DNA of 64,000 nt from Warburgia ugandensis (taxonomy: Eukaryota; Streptophyta; Magnoliopsida; Canellales; Canellaceae): positions 53,805,257 to 53,869,256 of the forward strand of contig CP141128.1 in assembly GCA_035236585.1 (NCBI GenBank). Direction: 5' to 3'. Position numbers and translations under genes: made by a program. A model generated the notes under the pieces. It saw only the letters and a list, made by a program, of their open reading frames with translations. It was not told where the DNA came from and did not search any database. Position 1 is the first letter of the stretch, and every line of letters begins with the position of its first letter. Shown here one piece after another: positions 10,298 through 20,760 of this stretch.

Positions 10298-12889
10298 AGA
10301 TGTGTTTAATTTTACATAAAAATCCACTTAAATAGTTACCCATGTGTTACAACTTATAGGGGTAAAATAGGGTTTTTCACTAAAATTTGTAATACATGCA
10401 TTTTTGACCTAATGAAGCAAAAAAAATTTATTTTGTAGGTCCAAGAGCTAATCCAAGGTAATTATATGATAAATTATGTTTTTTAGTATTTAATTAGGGT
10501 TTTTCACTTTTTGTAGGAAGTTAGAAGGTAATCCGACGGCCTAAATCAATTGAGATAAAATTGAAGATTAAGATCAAAAGATCAAATCAAAGCCTCAAAT
10601 CATCAATCTAATTGAAAACAAAGGTCAAGATCATTTGTCGAATGAAAATGCATACAATTAAAGGAGCTAAAAATGGCCAAAGTGGGCCAATGAAGTAAGC
10701 CATGCATTCCCACCACCTTTGCATGGAAGCCACTTCCATGAGAGAAGGTGGTAAGCTAAGGAATTCAAGTTAAACCATTCAAGCCACTCAAGCCAATGGA
10801 TTGAGCCATGAACTCAAGCTAAGGAAGCTTCCAAATCCAGCCATAAAGCCTAGCCAAAGAAGCCTTCAAAGTTGGCTATCTAAGCCATCAAGCTAAGTTA
10901 AATGGAAGGCTAGGATTGAATGAAATTGAAAAGAATTATCCCAGGGATTTATGGGGATATTTGGAAGAAAATTGAGAAAAAATCCACAAGGATAAGGTAG
11001 CATGTGGACCAATAGGAAGATACCCCTTCAATTTTTATGTTTTTCCATGCTTTTTTCACTTTTTTCTCACTTTCCACCTAACCACACAAATCTACTGGGA
11101 CTTTCTACCTTTCCACTCACAGAGTTCCAAATTTCTAAAACTATTTGACCAACTCACCATTCTAACTTTACCCAATACCCTCACTCCACTTCTTTTCTCT
11201 TATCTCTCCATCTTTTCTCACTTCTGCATCTCTTTCCTAACCACCTATCAACCTAAAATTAATCTTACCCATTACATCTCATATTAATCATATCCACCAT
11301 AGGATCATATCATGGAAAACAGGAGAAGGAAGCAACCTATATTACTCCTCTAGGGCTTCCACGTTTTGACATCTTTGGGAAGGAAGGAGACTCCTAAAAA
11401 GTGATGCCTCCCTCCTACTTTTCATCCCTTTTCCACACCTCCCATTCTAAATAGAAAAATCAAGGTGGAATTCTTGGAAGTGCGATGCGTCCAACACCTC
11501 CAAGCCATCTCCAACCTTTCTTCTTTGATTCCTCACTCATGTACAAGGTAATTCTTCTAAGCTTGTGTTCTTGTTCTTGGTTTTATTAGTTTTTCTTTGC
11601 CTGGATTGTTTATGCATAGTGATTCTCCTTGTGTACTTTTCAACTTATCTTATCCTTTGTTACTATCTCTATTTGTTCTTCATAAATCCTACATTTCTTT
11701 CCTCTTGACATGACAGCCAAGGAAAAGTTACCTTGAATCTCATTACTCTTCTTTTATATTCACTTTGTTCTAGATCTACATCTTGATGCTTCCCTTTCTA
11801 ATTTTATGGTCTTTGATCACTTCATTTCTCCTATTGTTTCCATGCATGATGCTTGGTGATATTGGCTGTGAATTTTGGGTAGTTTAAGATGGTTTTGGTT
11901 GAGATTTCCTTATTAGAAGAGTGCGCAGCATTTCATTATTGAAGACATGTACATGCGTACTACTCTATATGTCATTTTGAATTAAATAAAATCATTTGAA
12001 TGTTTAGATTTCTCTTGTTTGATTTGAATGATTTAAGATTTATTAGTTGTGAGTGGAATTTAACCATAACCATGAGTGTTGTTCATGAATGATCATTTGT
12101 TTCAAATTTGAAATAATAAGAAGATTTTGATGATAAGATTCACACACAAGGTTATGTGATTTAGTTAAATGTTCCACACATTCTTTCCTTAAGGAATCAT
12201 ACAAGTTGTGCCTTGAATATTCTCATACAACCCACGATTTTGTATTCTCATCAAGGATCATTTAGATTTAGTAAAGAAGTCACACACCCTCATCCTTGAA
12301 CCATGTGTACTCCTTTTGGGTCATCCTCATGGCTATGAGGAAGTGTTTTATGAAGTTATTTGATGCATTTGCTATTAGTCTAGTTCTCCATTAGATTTCT
12401 ATGAATCCTAATGTTTGCATGTTCCATTTAGATAATTACCATAGATGTAGTAAAATTACATGCTTTTAGTTTTCATTTAAAACATCTTGTAGTCCTTTGA
12501 TCATATGCTATTAGTTTTTATTTAAAGCATCTTGTAGTCTTTTGATCATTTGTTTGATTCATTAGTTGAACATTAGTTTAGAGAGTTTCTAATTTTAATC
12601 TTAGAAAGTTTAATTTCAATTTGCAAAAGTGTTATTTGTAGAAAATAAGTTTTTGGGAACATTTTCATCTTAGTTTGTTTACTTTTATTTCCATATGTCA
12701 TGTGTCCAATTTATGTTAAGTTTCCAATATTAGTTTAGGTTAAAATTTGATTATCTTGGTTAGGTTAAGTAATTTCAAGTAAGGACCCACATAATACACA
12801 ACCATTCTATTCCTCCTGGGATCGACCTCCTCACGTGAGAATACTACAACTGATTTGTGTGCTTGCGAGTTTTAATTAAAATAACAACA
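10298..12889 (+). mobile_element. Solo LTR S2, Athila/Tat type, with target duplication
   Basis: A 2592-bp plus-orientation LTR with no internal region, inside the E1 3' non-coding region. It is flanked by TTTAT on both sides (10293-10297 and 12890-12894), and the E1 sequence resumes on the right where it stopped on the left. It aligns along most of its length with the LTR at 40235-42406 (AATTTTACATAAAAATCCAC versus AATTTTGCATAAAAACCAC; ATCCGACGGCC in both). It carries the LTR-end motif typical of this window near 12820-12867 (GATCGACCTCC, then GTGTGCTTGCGA) and ends AACAACA. The start has decayed from TGAT to AGAT. Confidence 0.82.
10700..10910 (+). repeat. AAGCCA-rich low-complexity segment in S2
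   Basis: AAGCCA, CAGCCA, TAGCCA and AAGCTA words recur many times within about 200 bp. The related LTR has the same type of segment at 40615-40830. No exact period. Confidence 0.7.
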
Positions 12890-14815
12890 TTTATCCACAA
12901 TAATATTATTTTATTGAGCATTAATTAAATGCTTAAATTTAGCATGCTAATAGAAATGAACAACAGTTCAAAATCCTACCCATATGCTAAAGATACTTCA
13001 CTATTTCATCAAAAGTCAGTGTAAATGGGTGAATATAGCCAATGTATACATAATTATCAGTCTCCAAGTACATTATAACCTAAATTACCATAAAAAAGTA
13101 TGTTTTGACTTCAATTCTCATAGGATGTTCTTACCCCTCTGAAAGAAGTCACTTAGAAATTGGTAAATGTCTCATTAATATGTGAGTAGAATAATGTTTA
13201 TCGAAGCCAAAGTCTCACATATTTTATGTCGAAGAATGATAACTTAGAAATAATCTGATAATGATCTCATGAAAGGATATCAACTATTAAGAATGTTACA
13301 CTCATATTACCTACTATATCCAAGTCATACTTCTCCTAAGATCAAGTTAGGACTTTTATTAGGATAAAATACAGGCTTAGGATAGGGTTGTCAAAAGAAT
13401 GGGCATAAGGATAAACAAAGATTGTTTTGAAAGATATGTAAAAGGTTTTCTACAAATGTATTCACAATTTTCTTTTCTGCCCGTGATAATGAACATTTCC
13501 TTTTTCATTGGCTATTTTTTTTCATTTTTTCTATTTTTTTGTATAGCCTTTCTTTATTTTTTTTCTTTTTAGCCCTTTTGATGTTCATCTCTTGACTTGT
13601 ATTGATCATACTTTTATCAATATACTCTCCAATATTTCTACATATTTCTAAAATAAATTGGGCAAGCGTATTGGTCAATGGGTTCAATGAAAAGGCTTAC
13701 TATAAATGTTCAAGGGTTTAATTAGTAGTAGTAACTTAGGGAAAGCTAAAGGCTTTGGGTTAATCAAGCATGGCCTCTATCATTTATGAGGTTTCATATG
13801 ACTTAAAAATTACCATAAAATCTAGAGATATATGGTATAGTCTTTTCTATATGAACTCTTATTAGCTGATCAAGACAAGGACAATGATACCAACTAGGAA
13901 TTTATATCTACAGAAGAAAAAAATTGGAATTTATGTATAACCCTCTCAAAGAAAGAATGGCTTTAATCTCACATGAGTTATAAGTCTCTACAGATCTTCT
14001 TTAGGATCTCTAAGTTATATTTTCCATTCAACTTAAACTATATATGGCTATCTAGTGCAATGAATATTCCATGTTTAAGTTTTCATGGAAAACGTAAGAG
14101 AGAGGATAAAAATTAAACTAACCATGTACAAATTTTCAAATTCTCATCCTTGAAAAGGAAACTTTTCATAAGTTTTTAAAAATTTTCATTCCTTTTTCAA
14201 AAAGAAAAAACTCAAAAGTAATTAAGAACACTTTGGACACATCTAAATTTAAATACCCTTTTCCCATACTTAAATTAAATATTGTCCCAATATTTTAAAA
14301 CACAAGCATGGACAAATGCATTAACTAAGTAAAGGGAGAAGGGTTAGAAGGATAGTACATGCAATCTAGTAATGGTGCAATGATATGTTGATGAGGACAA
14401 TACAAAACAATGAATGCAAAAATGTAGCTAAATAATACTTAACATAAACTAGCTAATCTGATAAACCAAATCATAAATTAACTATGAAGGAGTTTCTAGA
14501 ATAATCAACTCCATTTCAAAATCACACAGTAATTTATGTACATTCTCCACCAAGAGATGTATGGATGGGAGAGCTGGATAGCATGGCGGATTACCATGAA
14601 TGGGAACCATGTGGGAACAATGCAATGTGCATTATCTTAAGAGATATCAAATTGGGCACACATGACGCCAACATTGAATAGGTAAAAAATTTCCTCTTCT
14701 TCCACAACTTCTTGAATGCTAGGTCCTAGCTTACTCTACATCTCCTTAAAAGGGTGTTCCTTTTTGTTATGGATGCTAGTTGATGTTCTAAAAAAATATT
14801 AATGGAATCTTCTTA

Positions 14816-15277
14816 TTATTCTATATCAAAATTTGGGGCATGCATAATAATCAAGGGATCAGATGAACTAAAACTATCACAGTGTGCACTTTTAGGGATA
14901 GTTGGTAGGTTCAAATAGGGTGAATTATCAATAAATGGCTCAAATGAAATCTCAGGAAATGTAAGGGCCTCGATTTGGGCCTTCCATTTAGAAGTATCAA
15001 GTAATTGTGTAGTATCGAGTAAATAATTCACTACATCAATAGAGTTGCCTATGTCAAAATTGAAACCAAAATGAGCTAGACATGCCTTGAGAGGATTAGT
15101 ATTGAGGATGGTAGGGATAGTAGACTCTATCATATTTACTTTAAAAAGACCATCAAAGTGTGATTTTCCATTATTAAAGACATTTACCTTGATATCTATG
15201 TTCCCAAAGGACAACATCGTAGTACCATCCCTACTATTAATGATATCATTTGATGTGGCCAAGAATTGCCAAGCCAA
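14816..15277 (-). pseudogene. E1 gag-pro polyprotein remnant: post-protease segment ending before RT
   Basis: A 153-residue minus-strand frame. Residues 4-18 (QFLATSNDIINSRDG) followed by LSFGNIDIKVNVFN match the segment that follows protease in Athila/Tat polyproteins (family pattern RPFLATSNAIINCRNG, then LSFGNM). Next come CLAHFGFNFDIGNSIDVVN and KWKAQIEAL, also a family hallmark. The similarity stops at YLNLPTIPKSAH, exactly where the family continues into the lead-in of reverse transcriptase; about 25 unrelated residues and a stop follow. The initiator is arbitrary, because this is the tail of a longer polyprotein broken by a frame change from the protease piece on its right. Confidence 0.8.
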
Positions 15278-15306
15278 GATGAGTGGAATTCAATTGCCAG
15301 GGTCTA

Positions 15307-15561
15307 CTATAGGCTTGTATCTAAAATTAAAAAGTCTACTATAAATAAAAACTTATCAACCTGAATCAGTGCATCCACTACTACACCACGAGGATCTTTA
15401 ATTAACCTATCTACCAATTGTAATATCATGGTAGTCCTTTTAATCTTGCCTAAATGTAATTTTTTATATACAAAATAAGGCAATAGGTTAACGTTCAACC
15501 CCAAATCAATTAGAGCCCAATCAATTGTGCGTTCCCAATCACACATGATAGAGTGGAGCAT
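15307..15561 (-). pseudogene. E1 retropepsin-like aspartic protease remnant
   Basis: An 84-residue minus-strand frame. ALIDLGLNVNLLPY (residues 16-29) matches the Athila/Tat protease active-site segment (usually DLGASVNLLPY), with Asp19 as catalytic residue. It is followed by VYKKLHLG, TTMILQLVDRLIKDPRGVV and VDKFLFIVDFLILDT, all in family order. The alanine after DLG is replaced, and the next polyprotein piece lies in another frame, so this is not functional. In a working element the protease processes Gag inside virus-like particles. Confidence 0.85.
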
Positions 15562-15599
15562 CGTGGATCTCTATACTTCAATGGGGCTTTGTGTTGTAT

Positions 15600-16700
15600 G
15601 ATTGAGCTTGCTTGCTCAGCAAGAAAAGGTTTCTTTTGCACCTAAAATTTTCTCTTATGGTTGCAATGGATTTTTAGGAATTTGGCATAAGATGGTATAT
15701 CCTTGATTATGTTAAGTGATGGAATATTTATACTCACCTATTTAAACATATCCATTAACTTATAAAAATTAGAACCTTTCTTAACCATATTGAAACTTTG
15801 AGGATATGGAGCATTTGGAATATAATGTGCTTTAAGACAAGAATGAGTAGAAGTAAAAGGTGATCTTTTCTTTTCTTTTCCCTTCCAATTGTTTATATGC
15901 TCTCTTTTTCCTCAACTTATTTAATTTCCTTATTTAGGCCCACATGATTATCTATTATTTTATTTCTCTTAAGTGTAGTTGTGGATTTGGTCTACTCATG
16001 AACCCTTTTCTCATTAGAAGTTGTGCCAATCTCATATTGGCCCTTAGGATTGGTCATGGGCTGACTAGAAAATTTGCCCTTTCCCTCTTAATAAGAGTAG
16101 CAGTAATTTGAGCCATTTGGTACTCTAATCTTCCAATATATTGTGAGTGGGTCTCCATTTTTTATTTAATATCATTTTGGAAATCTAATGTTCCCTACAC
16201 GAACAAGTTTAGGGTCTCTTCTAAAGATTGTTTCCTCTATTGTGGAGAAAAAGATAGTGGTGGTACAGGTTGTTGTGGTGGAACTAGGCTCCAGGGAAAG
16301 GTTGAGGAGAGGGATCCTAAATAGTCTCCCTTATTGTTATTTTGAGACCATGAAAATTTAGGTTACCTAGCCAATCTAAGATTGCATGTCTCAGAATAGG
16401 GATTGTTGTTACTAGGATTTCGATATGCATTCATAGCATTTGCTTGCTATGAAAAGTATTTAGGTAAACCACAACATGATGGACATGAAGTAGTATGTTG
16501 GGTGGGGCAAGAATAGATTGAAGAAACCTCATATTGAGGTTGCTTTGTAGATAAACTAGCAAGCATGAATGCATCTAACATCTGAGTAAGACTATCAATT
16601 TTATCAACCTTGTGGATTAACATATCAATTTTGCTATATAAGTCCAAAGAGGTCCTTGTTTCATATAAACCACAACTTGTCTACATTAAGGTTATTGATA
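15600..16700 (-). pseudogene. E1 gag C-terminal remnant
   Basis: Minus-strand frames broken by stops still show Athila/Tat Gag landmarks in order: LDAFMLASLSTKQPQYEVSS (the open piece at 16447-16647), then an Asn-rich PKFSWSQNN segment (16330-16380), RKQSLEETLNLF (16202-16236) and GRLEYQMAQITATL (16087-16139). The last two match the coiled-coil region (family patterns SLEDTLNAF and LEAQMGQIA). Gag forms the particle core. It lies directly upstream of the protease, giving a gag-pro order, but has several in-frame stops. Confidence 0.75.
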
Positions 16701-17289
16701 TCTACTTGATTCCTTAACCCATGTCTAGTGGTGTGTTAGATCTCTGGATTTATGGGTACTAAGCTTGCCAGCATACATCGATTGTTGGTGTAGTGGAATC
16801 TAGTTTATATAGAATGAAAAACCAATCATTATATACAATGAAAGAGTACATCATTTTATATATTTTTTTTCAACTAGTACAGGGAAACCTAAACTAGACA
16901 AGGTGACCTATTTGTAAATGATGAAAAAAGAAACAAAGGACACACAATAGTCCTAACCCTATGGGAAACAAGCTAAAAGGTTTATTTTTCTTGAATTTCT
17001 TTTAGGAGTGTAGCTTTTACATATAACCTAGGTAGCTTCTCCTCTCTTTTGGACTTGCCCTACTACTTGCCTGTTAGATCTTGATCATAATCAACCACTT
17101 CACACCTTCTTAGCCAGACATAGTTGATTTGAGTAACTAGATGTGTCAACAGAGCTAGTCATTTAAATATCAACATAGCTTACTAAACAGAGGCCACTCG
17201 ACTGACAATAAGTTGCCTTGTCCAAGCTGGTCCAATGAGCTCATATGATGCCACGAGACTCTTCTAAATTTATTTTAATTACTTTGTAA
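16701..17289 (-). mobile_element. E1 5' leader and gag start, decayed
   Basis: Aligns with E2 at about 47690-48130, for example GACTTGCCC followed by GTTAGATC, then AGAGCTAGTC, and GGCCACT. This is the region between the 5' LTR and gag in this family. No primer-binding site can be read. Confidence 0.6.
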
Positions 17290-17632
17290 GGCTAGGATTG
17301 TGCACTAGGTGATTATTAACCTAGTAAACATAGGTCGATCTAATAGAGACTCTTTGATAAATGGGTTTCAATTAAAACCTAAGTTACTTCACTTTAACCC
17401 AGTTAGCATTTAAAGAAAGCAATTAAAATGAAGCACTAAACTAAAGCAAGTAAATAATAAGAAAATTAAAGTAAATCAAACTAACTAACAATAATTTTCA
17501 TTAATTGACTTGGACTATAGTAGAATGGAATATAATAATAATAAACAAAGGAACAAGTAAAAAAAGTTTAAAAAAAATTCTTGGTGGGTCTACTACAGGA
17601 CGCCTTAGTTGTGTCACTCAACTCACAAAGGA
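17290..17632 (-). mobile_element. E1 5' LTR, LTR-end portion only
   Basis: Aligns directly with about 4980-5310, the LTR-end part of the E1 3' LTR. It begins with the LTR-end motif (TAGGTCGATCTAATAGAG) and runs to about 17632 (TTAGTTGTGTCACTCAACT, compared with TTAGTTGCACCACTCAACT at 5282). The remaining roughly 2 kb is absent. The LINE region lies to the right. Confidence 0.65.
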
Positions 17633-17859
17633 TTTTTAGTTAAAATCTAGGTTAATTTAGTTGTTCATTTTAGTTGCATTTTGAAATTTGTTTCCATTAT
17701 TCCTGTGAATTTTTGGGTTCTCACTTTTATATTTATTTTTGCAAGAATTTGGATAAAATTAAGATAGCCTTTTTATTTTTTTATTTTTAGTGAATTGTAG
17801 TGAGTTTTATTAATAATATTCAAATTAAAGGTATTATAATAGTATAGGTCAAACTTCGC

Positions 17860-18329
17860 CAACACTAGTCCCAAGCCCGGATGAAAAAGGAGGGTCTTGC
17901 ATCAGGTGCTAGCCAGCAAGGGAGAAGTTGAAGATGATTTTGCTATTTCTTTCTTACAAATAAATATGCATTTGTATATTAGTTTGTGAGGAAGAAATGA
18001 AAATCATCTCCAGCTTTTAAAATATGGCAACTCTTGCGTCAGGTGCCTACCGGCAAGGGTGAAGCTGAAGATGGTTTGTTATTTCTTTTCTTCTTGCAAA
18101 TGAATATGCATTTGTATATTAGTTTGTAAGGAAGAAATGAAAATCATCTTTAGCTTCTTAAAACTATGGAAACCCTAACATGACATGAATCAAAAACTGA
18201 TATTCCTTTGAGCTAGGGCGTTCCCCATAAGCGACGCGCTACATCGGATCCTGGGTGAGGTGAAAAATTGGCAAGGGTTGCTTAAGGCATTCTCCCAGAA
18301 GCAACAAGATATATTGGATCCCGAGTGTA
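17860..18329 (+). mobile_element. RTE-type LINE, 5' untranslated region with tandem repeats
   Basis: Two tandem repeat blocks precede the endonuclease reading frame. The first has a period of 138 bp (units from 17896 and 18034; shared word CAGGTGC and GGCAAGGG/AGCAAGGG). The second has a period of 69 bp (units from 18218, 18287 and 18356; each with CCC..AAGC and GTGAAAA), and its last unit runs into the reading frame. I recall this layout from plant RTE LINEs. The 5' end near 17860 is approximate and no target duplication was found. Confidence 0.7.
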
Positions 18330-19601
18330 GTGAAAAATGGACAAGGGCTGCTAGAGCATCCCCTCAGAAGCGTCGTGCTGCATGAGAACCCAGGTGCAGT
18401 GAAAAGTGGACATGGGTTCATGCCATGGAGGTTGAGAAAGGCGCTAGTAAATAGGATATCTCTAGAGCATAAGATTTGTATCGCCACATGGTTTATAGGG
18501 ACATTGACAGGTAAGAGTTTGGAGTTAGTAGACGCGATTAAATGTGGGAGAGTCAACATCACTTGTATCCAAGAAACCAAGTGGAAAGGGGCTAAAGTTA
18601 AAGAAATAGATGGTTATAAATTATGGTATGTAGGAAAGGATAATTACAAAAATGACGTAGGAATAATAGTGGATAAGGAATTAAAGGATAAAGTTGTGGA
18701 CATTAAAAGAATCAGTGATAGAATTATAATAATAAAACTTGTTCTAGGAGAACAGATTATAAATGTTATATGTGCGTACGCACCACAAGTAGGGTTACAA
18801 GATATAATCAAGAGACGATTTTGGAAAGATATGGAGGGAGTCACGCAAGAAATTCCCAACACTGAGGGGATATTTATAGGAGCAGACTTAAATGTCCATG
18901 TAGGAAAAGAAAAGGAAGGATATGATAGAATACAGGATGGGCAGGGTATAGTTCAAGGAAATGAGATGTGGGAGAATATCCTCGATTTTTCTTTGTCATA
19001 TAACCTAGTCATTACAAATACACTCTTTAAGAAGAGGGATGAACTGTTAATAACCTTTAAAAGTGGACTTCATAAAAGTCAAATAGACTTTTTTCTACTT
19101 AGGAATAATGAACGATATATGTGTAAGGATTGTAAGGTTATATCTGGTCAGAGTTTAACCTCACAACATAGGTTAATGGTTATGGAAATCCATATCAAAA
19201 GATGGAAGAAAAGAAGTGAATTTAATAGGTATCCAAAAATTAAGTGGTGGAACTTAAAAGGAGAGAAAATAACCTCATTCACAAATAAGTTAATGGTAGA
19301 AGGAAATTGGAACTATGAAATAGAAGTAAATACCATGTGGATTAATATTGCTGAGTTCATTAAGAAAGTGATAAAAGATGTCTTAGGAGTATCTAAAGGT
19401 AAAAGGCAATTAGTAAGGGAAACACAGTGGTGGAGTGAAACAGTGCAAAAAGTTATTAATGAAAAAGGTATGTGTTTTAAAGCATGGCAGAAGACTAGAA
19501 ATAATAAAAACTATGAACAATATAAGAATGCTAAAAAGGTTGTTAAGGGAATAGTAAGTGAGGCTAACTTAAAGCATATGATGAGCTCTATAATAGACTA
19601 G
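18330..19601 (+). pseudogene. RTE-type LINE endonuclease (APE) reading frame, broken
   Basis: A 423-residue frame. The APE-type endonuclease of an RTE LINE nicks target DNA for target-primed insertion. Motifs: TWFIGTL (53-59; the family has TWN, so a key Asn is replaced by Phe), CIQETKW with Glu82 (79-85), AYAP (149-152), GADLNVHVG (184-192), QIDFFL (251-256) and TSQHRLMV with His280 (277-284). Met31 (18420) may be nearer the original start, because upstream residues are encoded by the 69-bp repeats. The frame ends at a one-base loss around 19572-19580. The next frame continues with AYDELYNRLGTREGEK, the family's linker to RT. Plant databases often label such frames 'craniofacial development protein 2-like'. 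Nonfunctional. Confidence 0.9.
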
Positions 19602-20035
19602 GAACAAGAGAAGGTGAGAAAGATGTGTTTAAACTTGCAAAAGTAAGAGAATATAAGGGTAAGAACTTAGATCATGTTAGGTGCATTAGAAGGGGTGATC
19701 AAAAGGTATTAGTCAAAGATGATGAGATCAAACAAAGGTGGGAAACATACATTAAAAAATTGTTAAATGACAATGGTTCTAAGAATATAGGGATTGAAAA
19801 TACCATACATCCAAATAACATTGGATATTATAGATATGAACATAGGATTATAATACTTAAAGTGAAAGAAGCCTTGAAAAAGATGAAATCAAGAAAGGCC
19901 ATGGGGCTCGATGGTATACCAATAGAGGTTTCAAAGCATATGGGAGATATTGGGGTAGTTTGGCTTACTAGATATTGTGCCATTAGTGGAAACTTCTCAA
20001 TGGCAAGCCTGAGGAGGACTTCTTATAGTTCATGA
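19602..20035 (+). pseudogene. RTE-type LINE linker and start of reverse transcriptase, truncated
   Basis: Continuation of the LINE after a one-base frameshift. The 136-residue frame (from 19625) contains KLAKVREYKGKNLDHV, the linker of this family, and ALKKMKSRKAMGLDGIPIE (residues 83-101), matching the RT entry motif (usually GKATGPDGIPIE). Similarity ends near 19970 after VVWLT. The RT palm, including the YADD-type site, is absent. The 5' side is present and the 3' side missing, the reverse of ordinary LINE truncation, so a later deletion or rearrangement is likely. Confidence 0.85.
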
Positions 20036-20760
20036 GATTCAATTTGACCCATATAATGAAGAACCACTTGATTTGAACCTACAACCTTTACCAATTAGTT
20101 CACCATGTGAGAGTTTAGGTTCATTAAAAACCTTCCCTATGTCTACCTAATAGGAAGGAGAGTCAACCACTAGTCTAGTCCAACATCAATTAGCTCTAGG
20201 GTGTATATTAGTTTTACTAAAGGGTTTAAGTCCCACCATTTCTTTGCATCCAGAGGAGTATGAAAATCCCTTATGGGAGATGTAGAGCCCACTTAACCCT
20301 AATATCTAGAAACTGTAAGGGAGTAGAAATATTTCAAACATGTTGTTGTTGACTCATCCTATCCTCAATTTGGTAAAACTTGGGTTAATTCACCCTGAGC
20401 TATTCTAAAGGAGTTTAAATTCACAGTGGTCTACCATGTCATTATATTATCACTGCCTTAGATTATTGGGTGGAGGATGTATATTGACTACTGTGAAATT
20501 ATCAAGTGGAGTGAGAAACTCCTCCATTTAATTGATAGAGTTAGGATTATGATAGATTAGTTTATTTAGTTATAGTTAGGACTAGGGTGATAGATAAGTT
20601 TATCTAGTTATATTTAGGACTAGGGTAGTGTAGATTAGTTAGTTTAGGATCACATTAGTTTTTCTTTCCATTAGAATTCATTGTATATTAATATTGCATT
20701 CAACAAACGACATGAATAGATCAATGCACTATTTGAAAGTGCAAGTACAACTCTTCTCAC
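20036..20760. other. Spacer, no gene; possible short LTR remnant
   Basis: No domain-bearing frame. At 20565-20640 a phrase around TTAGGACTAGGG is repeated twice about 46 bp apart. The 20690-20770 stretch (ATTCAACAAACGACATG to CATTCAACA) has the look of a short plant LTR end, but neither a start nor a target duplication could be fixed. Confidence 0.4.

Larger units (their letters stand above)
10090..14815 (-). mobile_element. E1 3' non-coding region, split by solo LTR S2
   Basis: Non-coding stretch between the protease remnant and the 3' LTR of E1. Two pieces (10150-10297 and 12890-14700) align in inverted orientation, in order, with E3 at about 22190-22380 and 20760-22190. Examples are AAAGCCTTTAAACC (here) against the E3 word GGTTTAAAGGCTTT, and the run around 13340-13380 against 21755-21810. 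It also aligns directly with 44465-46100 in E2. In an autonomous Athila/Tat element, pol would lie between protease and this region; here it does not. The short frame at 13505-13687 is low-complexity. Confidence 0.7.

Noticed and set aside
15087..15344. Plus-strand frame of 85 residues
   Set aside because: Shadow of the minus-strand gag-pro remnant of E1.
18239..18862. Minus-strand frames opposite the LINE endonuclease
   Set aside because: Shadows of the plus-strand LINE frame, which has clear endonuclease motifs.
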